Shown here one piece after another: positions 46,189-54,156 of a DNA stretch of 64,000 nt. The notes beneath the pieces were generated by a model. It was given only the letters and a program-made list of their open reading frames with translations, made no database searches and was not told the DNA's origin. This DNA comes from Brevibacterium renqingii (GTDB taxonomy: Bacteria > Actinomycetota > Actinomycetes > Actinomycetales > Brevibacteriaceae): the NCBI RefSeq assembly GCF_017808105.1, contig NZ_JADBHF010000004.1, positions 186,001 through 250,000 on the forward strand, read 5' to 3'. A program made the position numbers and the translations under genes. Positions within the stretch are counted from its first letter, which is position 1; each line of letters opens with the position of its first letter.

Positions 46189-47076
46189 TCATACGATCGG
46201 AGGCCGGCCATGTCGCGACATCCGCAGAACCCCTCTTCCGGACAGCTTCCGGCGGTCTTCGTCCTGGGCCCACGGGTCGAGCCGCCAACCGGCACGCCAT
46301 CCTTCCATCCAGGCCTTGAGCTGGTGGGGCTTGTTGGCCCACCTGAGGCACTGCATCAGTGTCCATGAGGCAACGTACGCCCAGCTGAAGGGCCACGGCA
46401 GATTCCGTCTGGCCAGCCAGACGCGGTTCCTGGCGTTCATATAGAAGTATTCGTCGTGGCGCCTGGGGTCGATCACAGGGTGGGCGACTGCGAGGTCGCC
46501 CATGTACCAGACGATGTACCCGGCGTCCCACACTCGCCAGGCGAGTTCAATGCCTTCATGGGCGTACCAGAACGGTGCGGGCCATCCGCCGCACTCGTCG
46601 AACGCCCGTCGCTGCATGCAGACCGCGCCTTCCCACACTGAGAACACGTTCGACGAATGGTCGGCCGTGCCCTTCTTCAGTCTCGGGATCCATCGCTTGG
46701 GCGCGTCCGGTCCCCCGGGTTCCTCTACCCGAGGTTGGACCAGGCCGATTCTCGGTTTGGTGCGCATCAGCTGCGCCATCCGCATGAGTGTCGTATCGTC
46801 GGGCAGCCAGGCGTCATCGTCGAGGAAGAACAGGAACTCACCGGCCACATGGGGAACGCCGGCATTGCGCCCGGCGGGGATTCCGAGGTTCTCGGGAAGT
46901 CCCAGCTTCTTGACTTCCTCGGGGATGCCTTCGGGCTCCCAACCGTTGCCGACGCAGACGATGTCGAGCTCCACGCCTTTCTGTGCCAAAAGCGATTCGA
47001 ACCCTCGGTTGAGCTCGGCCAGTCTCTTGCCTTGGCTCAGCACGACGACGCCGAAGGTGTACTTGCGGTCGTTCAT
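46189..47076 (-). CDS. GT2 glycosyltransferase
   Basis: A 295-residue family 2 glycosyltransferase. GVVVLSQGKRLAELNRGFESL opens the GT-A domain (about 8-28). NLGIPAGRNAG lies near 63, the metal-binding FLDDDAW near 85, and AFDECGGWPAPFWYAHEGIELAWRVWDAGY (about 165-195) is the acceptor region. A C-terminal segment with SWAYVASW may lie at the membrane. Similar rhamnosyl/galactofuranosyl transferases open wall-polymer assembly in actinobacteria, but the donor is not certain. GGAGG is 5 bases before the ATG, which overlaps the stop of the CDP-alcohol phosphotransferase gene. Confidence 0.84.
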   Translation of the reverse strand: MNDRKYTFGVVVLSQGKRLAELNRGFESLLAQKGVELDIVCVGNGWEPEGIPEEVKKLGLPENLGIPAGRNAGVPHVAGEFLFFLDDDAWLPDDTTLMRMAQLMRTKPRIGLVQPRVEEPGGPDAPKRWIPRLKKGTADHSSNVFSVWEGAVCMQRRAFDECGGWPAPFWYAHEGIELAWRVWDAGYIVWYMGDLAVAHPVIDPRRHDEYFYMNARNRVWLARRNLPWPFSWAYVASWTLMQCLRWANKPHQLKAWMEGWRAGWRLDPWAQDEDRRKLSGRGVLRMSRHGRPPIV

Positions 47077-47924
47077 GACAGCCTCCTCGATGCCATGATC
47101 GACATGAAGTGTCCGATGACGGACAGCAGGCACAGCGGAGCCATCACCATGACAAGCCAACGCTCGCCGAACAGCGGTTCGGCCCCTGCCGATGCTGCGA
47201 TTGCGGTGACGATGCTCGACAGCAGCGCCATCAGTGACATCTCCACCGAATGGAAGATGCGGTGGAAGGGAACGAAGCGTGCGATCCGTTTGAGTGTGGC
47301 GACCGTCCCCGGAACGAGTTCGGTGGCTTCCTTGGAATCAGCGAGCTTGTCGAGGCCGTTGAATGCTCGTGAAACATGGACCATGTCGTTGAGTGCCTTG
47401 TTGAGAAGGACCAAAGCGGCCAGAGCGGTTCCGGCAAGTAGCAGCGGGTACGAGCCGGCGGGGTCATCGATCAGGTTGTTCCACTCCCCCACAGCCCTCA
47501 CTCCGAGAGCCACTGCGACGAGCCCTTCGGTGGTGTAGTGACCGACCTTGTCGAGGAACACTCCCTTGGCACCGCTGGTGCCTCTCCACCGTGCGACCTC
47601 ACCGTCACAGCAGTCGATGTACATCTGCACCTGAGAGAAGAACACGGCGAGGACCGCACCCCAGATGCCAGGGATCAGCAGGCTGGCGGCGATGCACCAA
47701 CCCGCCAGGATCATCAGACCGGTGACACCATTGGCACTGATCTTCGTGCGGACCAGGAGCATCGTGAAATAGATCGAGATATGACGCAGATAGAGCTGGG
47801 CCGACCAGTGCTCTGCATTCTTTCTGCTGCGAACTTCGATCGGCTGCGCCTTGGCCCGAAGCTCCGCCAAAGTCGGATGTTTCGCCGGAGACTCTTCGGG
47901 CACGTCCGTTCCTCTCAGATCCAT
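47073..47924 (-). CDS. CDP-alcohol phosphotransferase family membrane protein
   Basis: A 283-residue membrane enzyme with about six helices. The family signature is present as DCCDGEVARWRG followed by GVFLDKVGHY (about residues 103-128). The last aspartate of the classic D-x2-D-G-x2-A-R-x8-9-G-x3-D-x3-D pattern is histidine here, a substitution I believe occurs in a subgroup next to wall-polymer genes. It should transfer a phospho-alcohol from a CDP-alcohol to a lipid or another alcohol. Placed between the GT2 and TagD genes, it may use CDP-glycerol or another CDP-polyol. Overlaps the GT2 start by four bases. Confidence 0.82.
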   Translation of the reverse strand: MDLRGTDVPEESPAKHPTLAELRAKAQPIEVRSRKNAEHWSAQLYLRHISIYFTMLLVRTKISANGVTGLMILAGWCIAASLLIPGIWGAVLAVFFSQVQMYIDCCDGEVARWRGTSGAKGVFLDKVGHYTTEGLVAVALGVRAVGEWNNLIDDPAGSYPLLLAGTALAALVLLNKALNDMVHVSRAFNGLDKLADSKEATELVPGTVATLKRIARFVPFHRIFHSVEMSLMALLSSIVTAIAASAGAEPLFGERWLVMVMAPLCLLSVIGHFMSIMASRRLS

Positions 47925-47968
47925 GGATGGTATCCAGCCACGATAGCGCGAAGCTCACACCGCTGTGG

Positions 47969-48358
47969 TCAGGGCTTACCCAGCTCTGATTTGATGCGAG
48001 TCGTCGAGATCTCGGGCGTACGAGGCAGGTAGACGACCTCGCACTTGTCCTTGAGGAAGTCGAACTCTCCTTCCCAGTCGTCACCCATGACGAAGGTGTC
48101 GATATGGTATTTGTCGACATCGGTCTCCTTCTGCTCCCAGTTGTCCTCCGGGATGACGAGGTCGACGTAACGGATCGCTTCGAGCATGTGCTTGCGCTCT
48201 TCGTAGGAGAAGTACGACTTCTTGCCTTTGCCGGCGTTGAATTCGTCGCTCGAGAGCGCGACCACCAAGTAGTCGCCCTGTTCCTTGCACCTCTGAAGCA
48301 GTCGGATATGTCCGTAATGGAGCAGATCGAAAGTTCCGTACGTGATGACTCGTCGCAT
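47969..48358 (-). CDS. tagD: Glycerol-3-phosphate cytidylyltransferase
   Basis: A 129-residue enzyme that makes CDP-glycerol from CTP and glycerol 3-phosphate. VITYGTFDLLHYGHIRLL opens the protein (residues 4-21) and contains the HxGH nucleotide-binding motif. RYVDLVIPEDNWEQK (about 64-78) and RTPEISTTRIK near the end (with ISTT) are the standard TagD/TarD blocks. Length equals that of Bacillus TagD. It supplies donor to the TagF-like proteins in this locus. The ORF extends upstream, but the family always starts at this methionine. Confidence 0.93.
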   Translation of the reverse strand: MRRVITYGTFDLLHYGHIRLLQRCKEQGDYLVVALSSDEFNAGKGKKSYFSYEERKHMLEAIRYVDLVIPEDNWEQKETDVDKYHIDTFVMGDDWEGEFDFLKDKCEVVYLPRTPEISTTRIKSELGKP

Positions 48359-48461
48359 TGCAGAATCCGTCCAGTGTTCGTTGCCCACCAAGTGGGCCGC
48401 AGAAATTGTCCTGCGGTAGTTTACCATTCTGTAACGTCAGGTTACGAAAGCGTAACGTGCT

Positions 48462-49730
48462 TCAACCGCTGCACTTCAGCCGGTGCTCATCGGTTCGCCG
48501 CTCGATCACCTGTTCGCTCGAGCGGATGAAACGTGCAGTCTGGGCGCCTGCTGCTGTCTCGCCCAGGTAGAAGTTCGCCAGAGTGTGGATCGAGTCTCCT
48601 TGTGCGATCGACTCGTCGATGAGGTCGACTATGTTCTCTCGATCAGCCGGCCCGATGGTCGGACATCGATCGAGGAGTCCGCCGTCAAGGACTTCGGCTC
48701 GTGGTTCATGGGGCCGGACCATGACCAATGGTTTCTCGGAGACGAGCCAGTCGAAGGCCACTGCCGACATCTCGACAACAGCGACATCAGCCTCGTCCAA
48801 CTGCCACGACACATCGGAACTCTGGTCGAGGAAGCCACGGGGATGAGACTCAATAGTCTCCGTCACCGTTTCCAGCGCCTTTTCGAAGTCATGTTTCATG
48901 ACTCCGGTCCGCGGATGAGGGCGGAATATCACTCGATAGCCGGCTTCGAGCAGCGCGGTCACGATGGCTTCGCCATTGTAGGCGATTGTCCCATACGCCA
49001 TCGAAGGAGAGTCTCCTTCCCACGTCGGGGCATAGAACACCACTTTCCCGTCAGGGTGTGCGTGCTTGAACTCTTTCCAGGACGGGGGAATGGAGCGCGG
49101 CTGATCGAGCTGCGGCCGTCCGACGTCGAGCATGCGATCGTCACTCATTCCGTAGAGCGTGCAGCCGATCCGCTTTCTGGCCGCCTGTCCTGCGGTGAAG
49201 ACGAAGTCATAGGCCTTGAGCTGATTGGAGATCATCGAGATCTTCTCGCTCTCACCGTGGCTGAGGTGAACGTGGGCCGGCTCCGGATACCGAAGCGAAT
49301 GAAAGTTACTGGTGGCCTGATTGACGTAGAAGACGACGCGAAGGCTCGAGGAGTTCATGAACTTGTCCAGTCCGCACGTCAGACGCGAGAACCGAACCGG
49401 GAACTCAGTGATGCCTTTGAGATACTCCGCGACCGTCGCATTCCGAACGATGATTCCGAAAGGCCGACTGCTGTAGCCCTCATCCTTGAGGTGGGCGGCC
49501 AACTGTTCGAAAGGCCAGAGCCACTGTTCCAGCTGATAGACCGAGCTGAGATCTCCCGCAAAATGGACGGCCGCGACGAACTCGTCGTCGTCTTTGGGGG
49601 TGAACTCATCCGAAAGCCGTGACTCGCGAACCCGTTCACGCAGTCTCTGTGCAGCGAGTTTGGCTACCGCCTGCGCAAAATTGGCACCACGGACTGCGGT
49701 ATGCGGCAGTTCTGCCGGAAGAAAGGTCAT
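48462..49730 (-). CDS. CDP-glycerol/polyol phosphotransferase-family protein
   Basis: A 422-residue protein of the TagB/TagF group. VHLSHGESEK lies near residue 160, VVFYAPTWEGD near 236, and VIFRPHPR near 267. The later block reads AVVEMSAVAFDWL near 322, where the other copies have a SDVSSV-type sequence, so it has diverged most in the donor-phosphate loop. The first 55 residues differ from its paralogues. It is first gene of the minus-strand group with TagD and the CDP-alcohol phosphotransferase, which suggests use of CDP-glycerol. The start is the ATG at 49730; longer frames lack support. Confidence 0.8.
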   Translation of the reverse strand: MTFLPAELPHTAVRGANFAQAVAKLAAQRLRERVRESRLSDEFTPKDDDEFVAAVHFAGDLSSVYQLEQWLWPFEQLAAHLKDEGYSSRPFGIIVRNATVAEYLKGITEFPVRFSRLTCGLDKFMNSSSLRVVFYVNQATSNFHSLRYPEPAHVHLSHGESEKISMISNQLKAYDFVFTAGQAARKRIGCTLYGMSDDRMLDVGRPQLDQPRSIPPSWKEFKHAHPDGKVVFYAPTWEGDSPSMAYGTIAYNGEAIVTALLEAGYRVIFRPHPRTGVMKHDFEKALETVTETIESHPRGFLDQSSDVSWQLDEADVAVVEMSAVAFDWLVSEKPLVMVRPHEPRAEVLDGGLLDRCPTIGPADRENIVDLIDESIAQGDSIHTLANFYLGETAAGAQTARFIRSSEQVIERRTDEHRLKCSG

Positions 49731-49955
49731 GCACCCTATTGTGCATGCCCGTCTGTGCTCACCCTGAATTCCATCTGCGAACCCCTTGACTGCCCTCTGT
49801 CGAGCATGTCTCCAGGCTTGAACTCCGGTAAACACTCCTGATTTCGATCTCACCCTCCTCATACTCTTGAAGCGGCCCGGGCGGTGCTGGAATATTGAAC
49901 AATGACGAGTACAGCAGCTCCGGGCGTGAAGTTGTACAACGAGAAGGAGCAGGAA

Positions 49956-50705
49956 TTGAGCTCAGATGACAACACTCGAGGACTCCCGTCCGAACACGAC
50001 CGGGGTGAACAGGCGGGCGAGGACGTACTGGCGATCGCCCTCGGAGAGATGGCACGCGAGCTTCAGAATCAGACTCCTCACCAGCTCCTGATGGCCATCG
50101 CCGAAGCTGCCGTGTCGATCATCCCCGGTGCGGAGCACAGCTCCATCAGCCTCGTCGAAGGACGCAGGACAGTCACCCCGAAGGCCCCCACGAGCGAGCT
50201 TCCGACACGAGTCGATGAGATCCAGACGGCTGAGGGCCAAGGGCCGTGCCTCGACGCCATATATGAACAGAAGACGGTCCGGATCCCCGATATGCGGACC
50301 GAGACGCGCTGGCCCGACTTCGCACGGCGGGCTGCGGATGAGACTCCCATCCGCAGCATGTTGGCGTTCCAGCTCTTCGTCGAGGCCGAGACCCTCGGCG
50401 CGCTCAACATCTTCTCCAGTCGACCACAGGCGTTCTCCGACGAATCGGAACATGTCGGACTCATCGTCGCAGCGCACGCGGCGGTCGCCCTCGCCGGTTC
50501 CCAGGAAGTGTCCCAGCTCCACTCGGCTCTCGTCTCGCGCGACATGATCGGCATGGCCAAAGGAATCCTCATGGAGCGCTACAGGATCGACGAGCACAAG
50601 GCTTTCCTACTTCTCGTCAAAGTGAGCAATGTATCGAACATCAAACTTCATGAACAGGCGGAAAGGCTCGTCTACACCGGATACATGGAACAGAACCTTT
50701 CCTGA
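49956..50705 (+). CDS. GAF and ANTAR domain regulator
   Basis: A 249-residue cytoplasmic regulator. Residues 20-165 form a GAF-type sensor domain (HSSISLVEGRRTVTPKAPT, GQGPCLDAI, then SMLAFQLFVEAETLGALNIFSS). Residues 180-240 are an ANTAR domain (LVSRDMIGMAKGILMERYRIDEHKAFLLLVKVS), which binds paired RNA hairpins and prevents termination. Many actinobacterial GAF-ANTAR proteins lack a phosphorylation domain, as here. TTG at 49956 is chosen because AAGGAG lies 6 bases ahead; an ATG at 49902 in frame has no site. I did not find its RNA target in this window. Confidence 0.85.
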   Translation: MSSDDNTRGLPSEHDRGEQAGEDVLAIALGEMARELQNQTPHQLLMAIAEAAVSIIPGAEHSSISLVEGRRTVTPKAPTSELPTRVDEIQTAEGQGPCLDAIYEQKTVRIPDMRTETRWPDFARRAADETPIRSMLAFQLFVEAETLGALNIFSSRPQAFSDESEHVGLIVAAHAAVALAGSQEVSQLHSALVSRDMIGMAKGILMERYRIDEHKAFLLLVKVSNVSNIKLHEQAERLVYTGYMEQNLS

Positions 50706-50738
50706 CAGTCTCAGGACGCCGACTCACCTGTGTGAAAG

Positions 50739-51038
50739 CTATCCTCCGAAGACGTCACCCGGTGCGAGCGGTTCGACTTCGTTAAAATCGGGTTCGCTGC
50801 TGAATGACGCCCGAGGCGGGACCGGCAGCATGTCGATGAGTTCGTTGACGGCCTGCGCCATGATGTCGTGCTGGTACCCGGAGAGTCCGTAGGCCCCGTG
50901 GAGATAGGCGTCGAGTTCGAGCTCGCTCATCTCACCGCCCAAGCTCGCGTAGTGCAGCCACACTCCCTCCAGAGACAGATTCCAGTACTCGATGACACCG
51001 GCCAGTTTCGCCCCTCGTGTCTGAATAGCTTTGTCCAT
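50739..51038 (-). CDS. Hypothetical protein, 99 aa
   Basis: A small soluble protein without recognised domain. Helical, with YWNLSLEGVWLHYASLGGEMSEL near 18-40 and YGLSGYQHDIMAQAVNELID near 50-69, and an acidic C-terminus ending PLAPGDVFGG. The even amino acid composition and the absence of shadowing from a gene on the other strand argue that it is coding. It starts with ATG and has no clear ribosome site. The region between it and the next gene (about 140 bases) is empty. Confidence 0.6.
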   Translation of the reverse strand: MDKAIQTRGAKLAGVIEYWNLSLEGVWLHYASLGGEMSELELDAYLHGAYGLSGYQHDIMAQAVNELIDMLPVPPRASFSSEPDFNEVEPLAPGDVFGG

Positions 51039-51178
51039 ACTTGAGTATTCGCAGCCCTCAGAGGAACGGATGGGTCTTCCCGGCGACCAGGTCGCTGCTG
51101 CGCATCCTCATCTGCCTCCGATGGGCGCTGTGCGACCTGTGTTCATGCCGCCAGTGTTGGCCACTGCGGTTTCAGTCA

Positions 51179-51562
51179 TCAGTCCTCGAAGAGCGGGGCG
51201 AACCCAGCGGGTAGCTGTGAGCGAAGATCGTCGTTCTCGCCCTCGGACACTGCTGCGTCCACTGTTGAAAGCACTGCACGCGCATACGTTCTCGCGGTTT
51301 CGGGGTCGATCCCCTCGCCCAGCTGATCAGCCAGACGGCGGAGGAAACCATCCACATCGTCGGTCAGCGGTGCTTCCGAACCGTGCCGTTGGAGCGGTTC
51401 CTGCAGTTCAGCAGGAAGCTGCGCGGCCAGATCCGCCGCTTCTCCGCCCTTGAACTGTTTGCCGAGAGCGTCCAACACCGTCCGGGTCACGACGGCAGCG
51501 CTCTCCGGATCGCTGGGCCCGCCGACTTCGGTGACGTTCTTGAGGAACTCATCACTGCGCAT
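51179..51562 (-). CDS. DUF2267 family protein
   Basis: A 127-residue helical protein. It begins with MRSDEFLKNVTEVGG and has VVTRTVLDALGKQF (about 24-37), DLAAQLPAELQ (about 44-54), DGFLRRLADQLG (about 71-82), and ARTYARAVLSTVDAAVSEGE followed by DLRSQLPAGFAPLF. This two-fold repeat of helix pairs ending in Q-L-P is typical of DUF2267, whose function is unknown and which often appears in stress-related gene groups. AAGG lies 9 bases before the ATG. Confidence 0.85.
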   Translation of the reverse strand: MRSDEFLKNVTEVGGPSDPESAAVVTRTVLDALGKQFKGGEAADLAAQLPAELQEPLQRHGSEAPLTDDVDGFLRRLADQLGEGIDPETARTYARAVLSTVDAAVSEGENDDLRSQLPAGFAPLFED

Positions 51563-51608
51563 GGTCAGGCACCTTCTTCCCCGTTCGTATCTTCATTGTC
51601 ATGTCGAG

Positions 51609-52682
51609 CTAAGCATCGTCACCGAAGACGTGTCGGCGCTGCTCGGCGTGGAATTCGGCCTCGGCCGGTTCGGGGCGGTCCTGCGCCGTCATCATCCTGT
51701 GCCAGTGCGGATAATAAGCAGGCAGCTGCGTTGCCGCGGTGATCCGATCCCGGGCCTCCGGCGGAAGCGTCAGCTCCGCAACATCGAGGTCCTCGGTGAG
51801 ATGCTCGAACTTCCGAGCCGCGATCACCGTGCCGTCCACACCTGGACGATCGAGGATCCAAGAGATCACTACCTGTGGAATCGACCAGCCCAGCTCATCG
51901 GCGATCTGGGCGAACAGTTCGATGAGGTCATAGGCTCGCTTCCAATCGGTAACGTGCGGTTCCGGCCAACCGGTCCCCTGTCGAGTGTCCGAGGGCGTCT
52001 GCCGACCTCTCCTGACCTTCCCGTTGAGGAGTCCTTCTCCCAGCGGACTCCAGCCGAATGTCGCCACTCCCAGGTCGCGGGCGGCCGGGATCATCTCGTA
52101 TTCGATCTCGCGGGCCTCGGGCGTGTAGTACACCTGCTGGGAGATCGGACCTACGAGTCCTGCCAGTCGCGCTTCATAGACCGTCTTCGTCAGCTGCCAG
52201 GCGCTGAAGTTCGAGACTCCCCAGTACCGGATCTTTCCGGCCCGGATCATCTCGTTGACGGTGGAGATGGTCTCCGTGATCGGCGTCTGCCCGTCCCATT
52301 GGTGGATGTAGAGCAGATCGAGGTGATCGGTGCGCAGTCGTTCGAGGCTGTCTTCGACCGCTCGCGTCAGATGCTGTCTGCTTGCCCCCGAGTCATTGGG
52401 TCCCTCCCCGGTGGGCATCCGCGCTTTGGACGTGAGGATGACATCATCGCGCTTATCGCCCATGATCTCGCCGAGCACCCTTTCCGCATCGCCGGCGGAG
52501 TAGAGATTGGCTGTATCGATGAAATTCACTCCGCGATCCAGAGCTTCGCGGAACTGGCGTCGCGCGTCGTCTCCGCGGATCCCTGCGATCTTCTCGAATC
52601 CTCCACCGGATCCGAACGGAATGGTGCCCAGTGCCAGTCGCGACACGTACAGGCCCGAATCCCCGAGTCGGGTGTAGTCCAT
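51609..52682 (-). CDS. Aldo/keto reductase
   Basis: NADPH-dependent oxidoreductase of the AKR superfamily, 357 residues, TIM-barrel. LGDSGLYVSRLALGTIPFG opens it. FIDTANLYSAGDAERVLGE (about 54-72) contains the catalytic Asp and Tyr, SKAR supplies the lysine region near 86, and YIHQWDG near 125 has the histidine. WGVSNFSAWQL (about 150-160) and VVISWILDRPGVDGTVIAARKFEHL (about 270-295) complete the NADP site. The start at 52682 has GAGGAGGAG ahead. The substrate, probably an aldehyde or ketone, is unknown. Confidence 0.9.
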   Translation of the reverse strand: MDYTRLGDSGLYVSRLALGTIPFGSGGGFEKIAGIRGDDARRQFREALDRGVNFIDTANLYSAGDAERVLGEIMGDKRDDVILTSKARMPTGEGPNDSGASRQHLTRAVEDSLERLRTDHLDLLYIHQWDGQTPITETISTVNEMIRAGKIRYWGVSNFSAWQLTKTVYEARLAGLVGPISQQVYYTPEAREIEYEMIPAARDLGVATFGWSPLGEGLLNGKVRRGRQTPSDTRQGTGWPEPHVTDWKRAYDLIELFAQIADELGWSIPQVVISWILDRPGVDGTVIAARKFEHLTEDLDVAELTLPPEARDRITAATQLPAYYPHWHRMMTAQDRPEPAEAEFHAEQRRHVFGDDA

Positions 52683-52791
52683 TGGGAGCTCCTCCTCGTC
52701 ATATCTTCGGGTGAGCACGAATGCGGACTGTGCCTCACGATTCCAGAAGGTCAAGGTCATCGCTACCCCTGCCGTGAATGCAGTGAAGACG

Positions 52792-54045
52792 CTACAATCC
52801 GCGACTGCCCTCGCTGATGCGCTTCTCGCTCTTGTCGATGAGATGGACTCCGACAAGGTCGCCGGTGATGTTGATCATCGTCGCGCCCATCCCGAGGAGG
52901 ACGTCGACACCCGCCACCAAGGCAACGGTCTCGAGCGGCAGACCGGCTTGCTGCAGCAGGATCGTCAACCCGATGAGACCGGCACCGGGGACTCCCGCAG
53001 TGCCGATCGAGACGAACGTGGCAGTGAGGACGATTGCGCCGAGTTCGAGCACGGACATGTCATGTCCGACGATATTGGCAGCCAGCACCACCGATGCTCC
53101 CAATCGAATGACAGCGCCGTCCATGTTGATGGTCGCTCCCAAGGGGATGACGAAGCCCGCGACCTCTTGGAGGATTCCCGCTTTCCTCGTCGCCTCGAGC
53201 GACACCGGGATGGTCCCGGAGCTGCTCTGCGTGGTGAATGCCGTGGCCATCGGCGCCCCGGCGACGCGGAAGAACCCGCCGATCGGAATCCGATTGATCA
53301 GCAGCAGCGGAATATAGATGAGGAGGATCTGCACGGCCAGTCCCGCATAGACGACGCCGGTCAGCTTTCCCAGGGCCGTCAGAGCATCCAATCCTTGGCT
53401 GCCGATGTCACTCGCCACCAGGGCAAGTACGCCGAACGGCGCAAATTGGAGTATCCCGGCGAGGATGCGGAACGTCATTTCCTTGGCTGCGAGCACGAGA
53501 TCGTAGACGAGCTTCCCGAAACGGGAGATCGTCTCATCCGAGGAGCGGCGCATCCCTGCAAGGGTGAGGCCGACGACCATGGAGACGAAGATCAGAGCGA
53601 GGATGTTGCCGTCGACCAGAGCCTTGAAGAGGTTCTCGGGGAATATGCTGACGAGCTGATCGACGAACGAGGGCGCCTTGGGTGTCTCTGCGCCCTTCTC
53701 GGGGCGGTGGAGCCCTGTCCCCGGCTTGACCAGAAGCGCCAGGGACAGACTGATGACGACGGCGGCGATCGTCGTGAGGATGTAGAAGGCGAAGGTCTTG
53801 AAAGCGACCCTGACGAGGTTTCCGGGGCGCGTGCTGTTGACCGCGTCGATCAGCGTCACCATGATGATCGGGATGACGATCAGCTGCAGGAGGTTGAGCA
53901 GAATGTCGCCGATCGGTGACAGCACCTGCGCCTGCTCCCCGAAAACGAGGGCGACGATCAGTCCGAGGACGAATCCGACCGTCATCTTCACGAAGAGCGC
54001 TGTATCCCGGTAGCGGCGCCAGATGCGGAGGAGGATTCGTGTCAT
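52792..54045 (-). CDS. Dicarboxylate/amino acid:cation symporter
   Basis: Secondary carrier of the DAACS (GltP/DctA) family with 417 residues and eight helices plus two re-entrant loops. Typical sequences are FTTQSSSGTIPVSLEATRKAGI near 280 (the serine-rich HP1 loop), GATINMDGAVIRLG near 313 (NMDG motif), and GVPGAGLIGLTILLQQAGLP near 350 (HP2). It imports C4-dicarboxylates, glutamate or aspartate with Na+ or H+. GGAG stands 9 bases before the ATG. Single-gene unit. Confidence 0.92.
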   Translation of the reverse strand: MTRILLRIWRRYRDTALFVKMTVGFVLGLIVALVFGEQAQVLSPIGDILLNLLQLIVIPIIMVTLIDAVNSTRPGNLVRVAFKTFAFYILTTIAAVVISLSLALLVKPGTGLHRPEKGAETPKAPSFVDQLVSIFPENLFKALVDGNILALIFVSMVVGLTLAGMRRSSDETISRFGKLVYDLVLAAKEMTFRILAGILQFAPFGVLALVASDIGSQGLDALTALGKLTGVVYAGLAVQILLIYIPLLLINRIPIGGFFRVAGAPMATAFTTQSSSGTIPVSLEATRKAGILQEVAGFVIPLGATINMDGAVIRLGASVVLAANIVGHDMSVLELGAIVLTATFVSIGTAGVPGAGLIGLTILLQQAGLPLETVALVAGVDVLLGMGATMINITGDLVGVHLIDKSEKRISEGSRGL

Positions 54046-54156
54046 GTTCTACCGCTCCGTGCTCGCAGTTCCCTCATGGTGGGCTTCCGGTCCGCGGCGA
54101 TGCCGACCGTTTGCCACTCTAACCCACGTGCGTACGGAAGCCCGAGGAGTTCGCTC

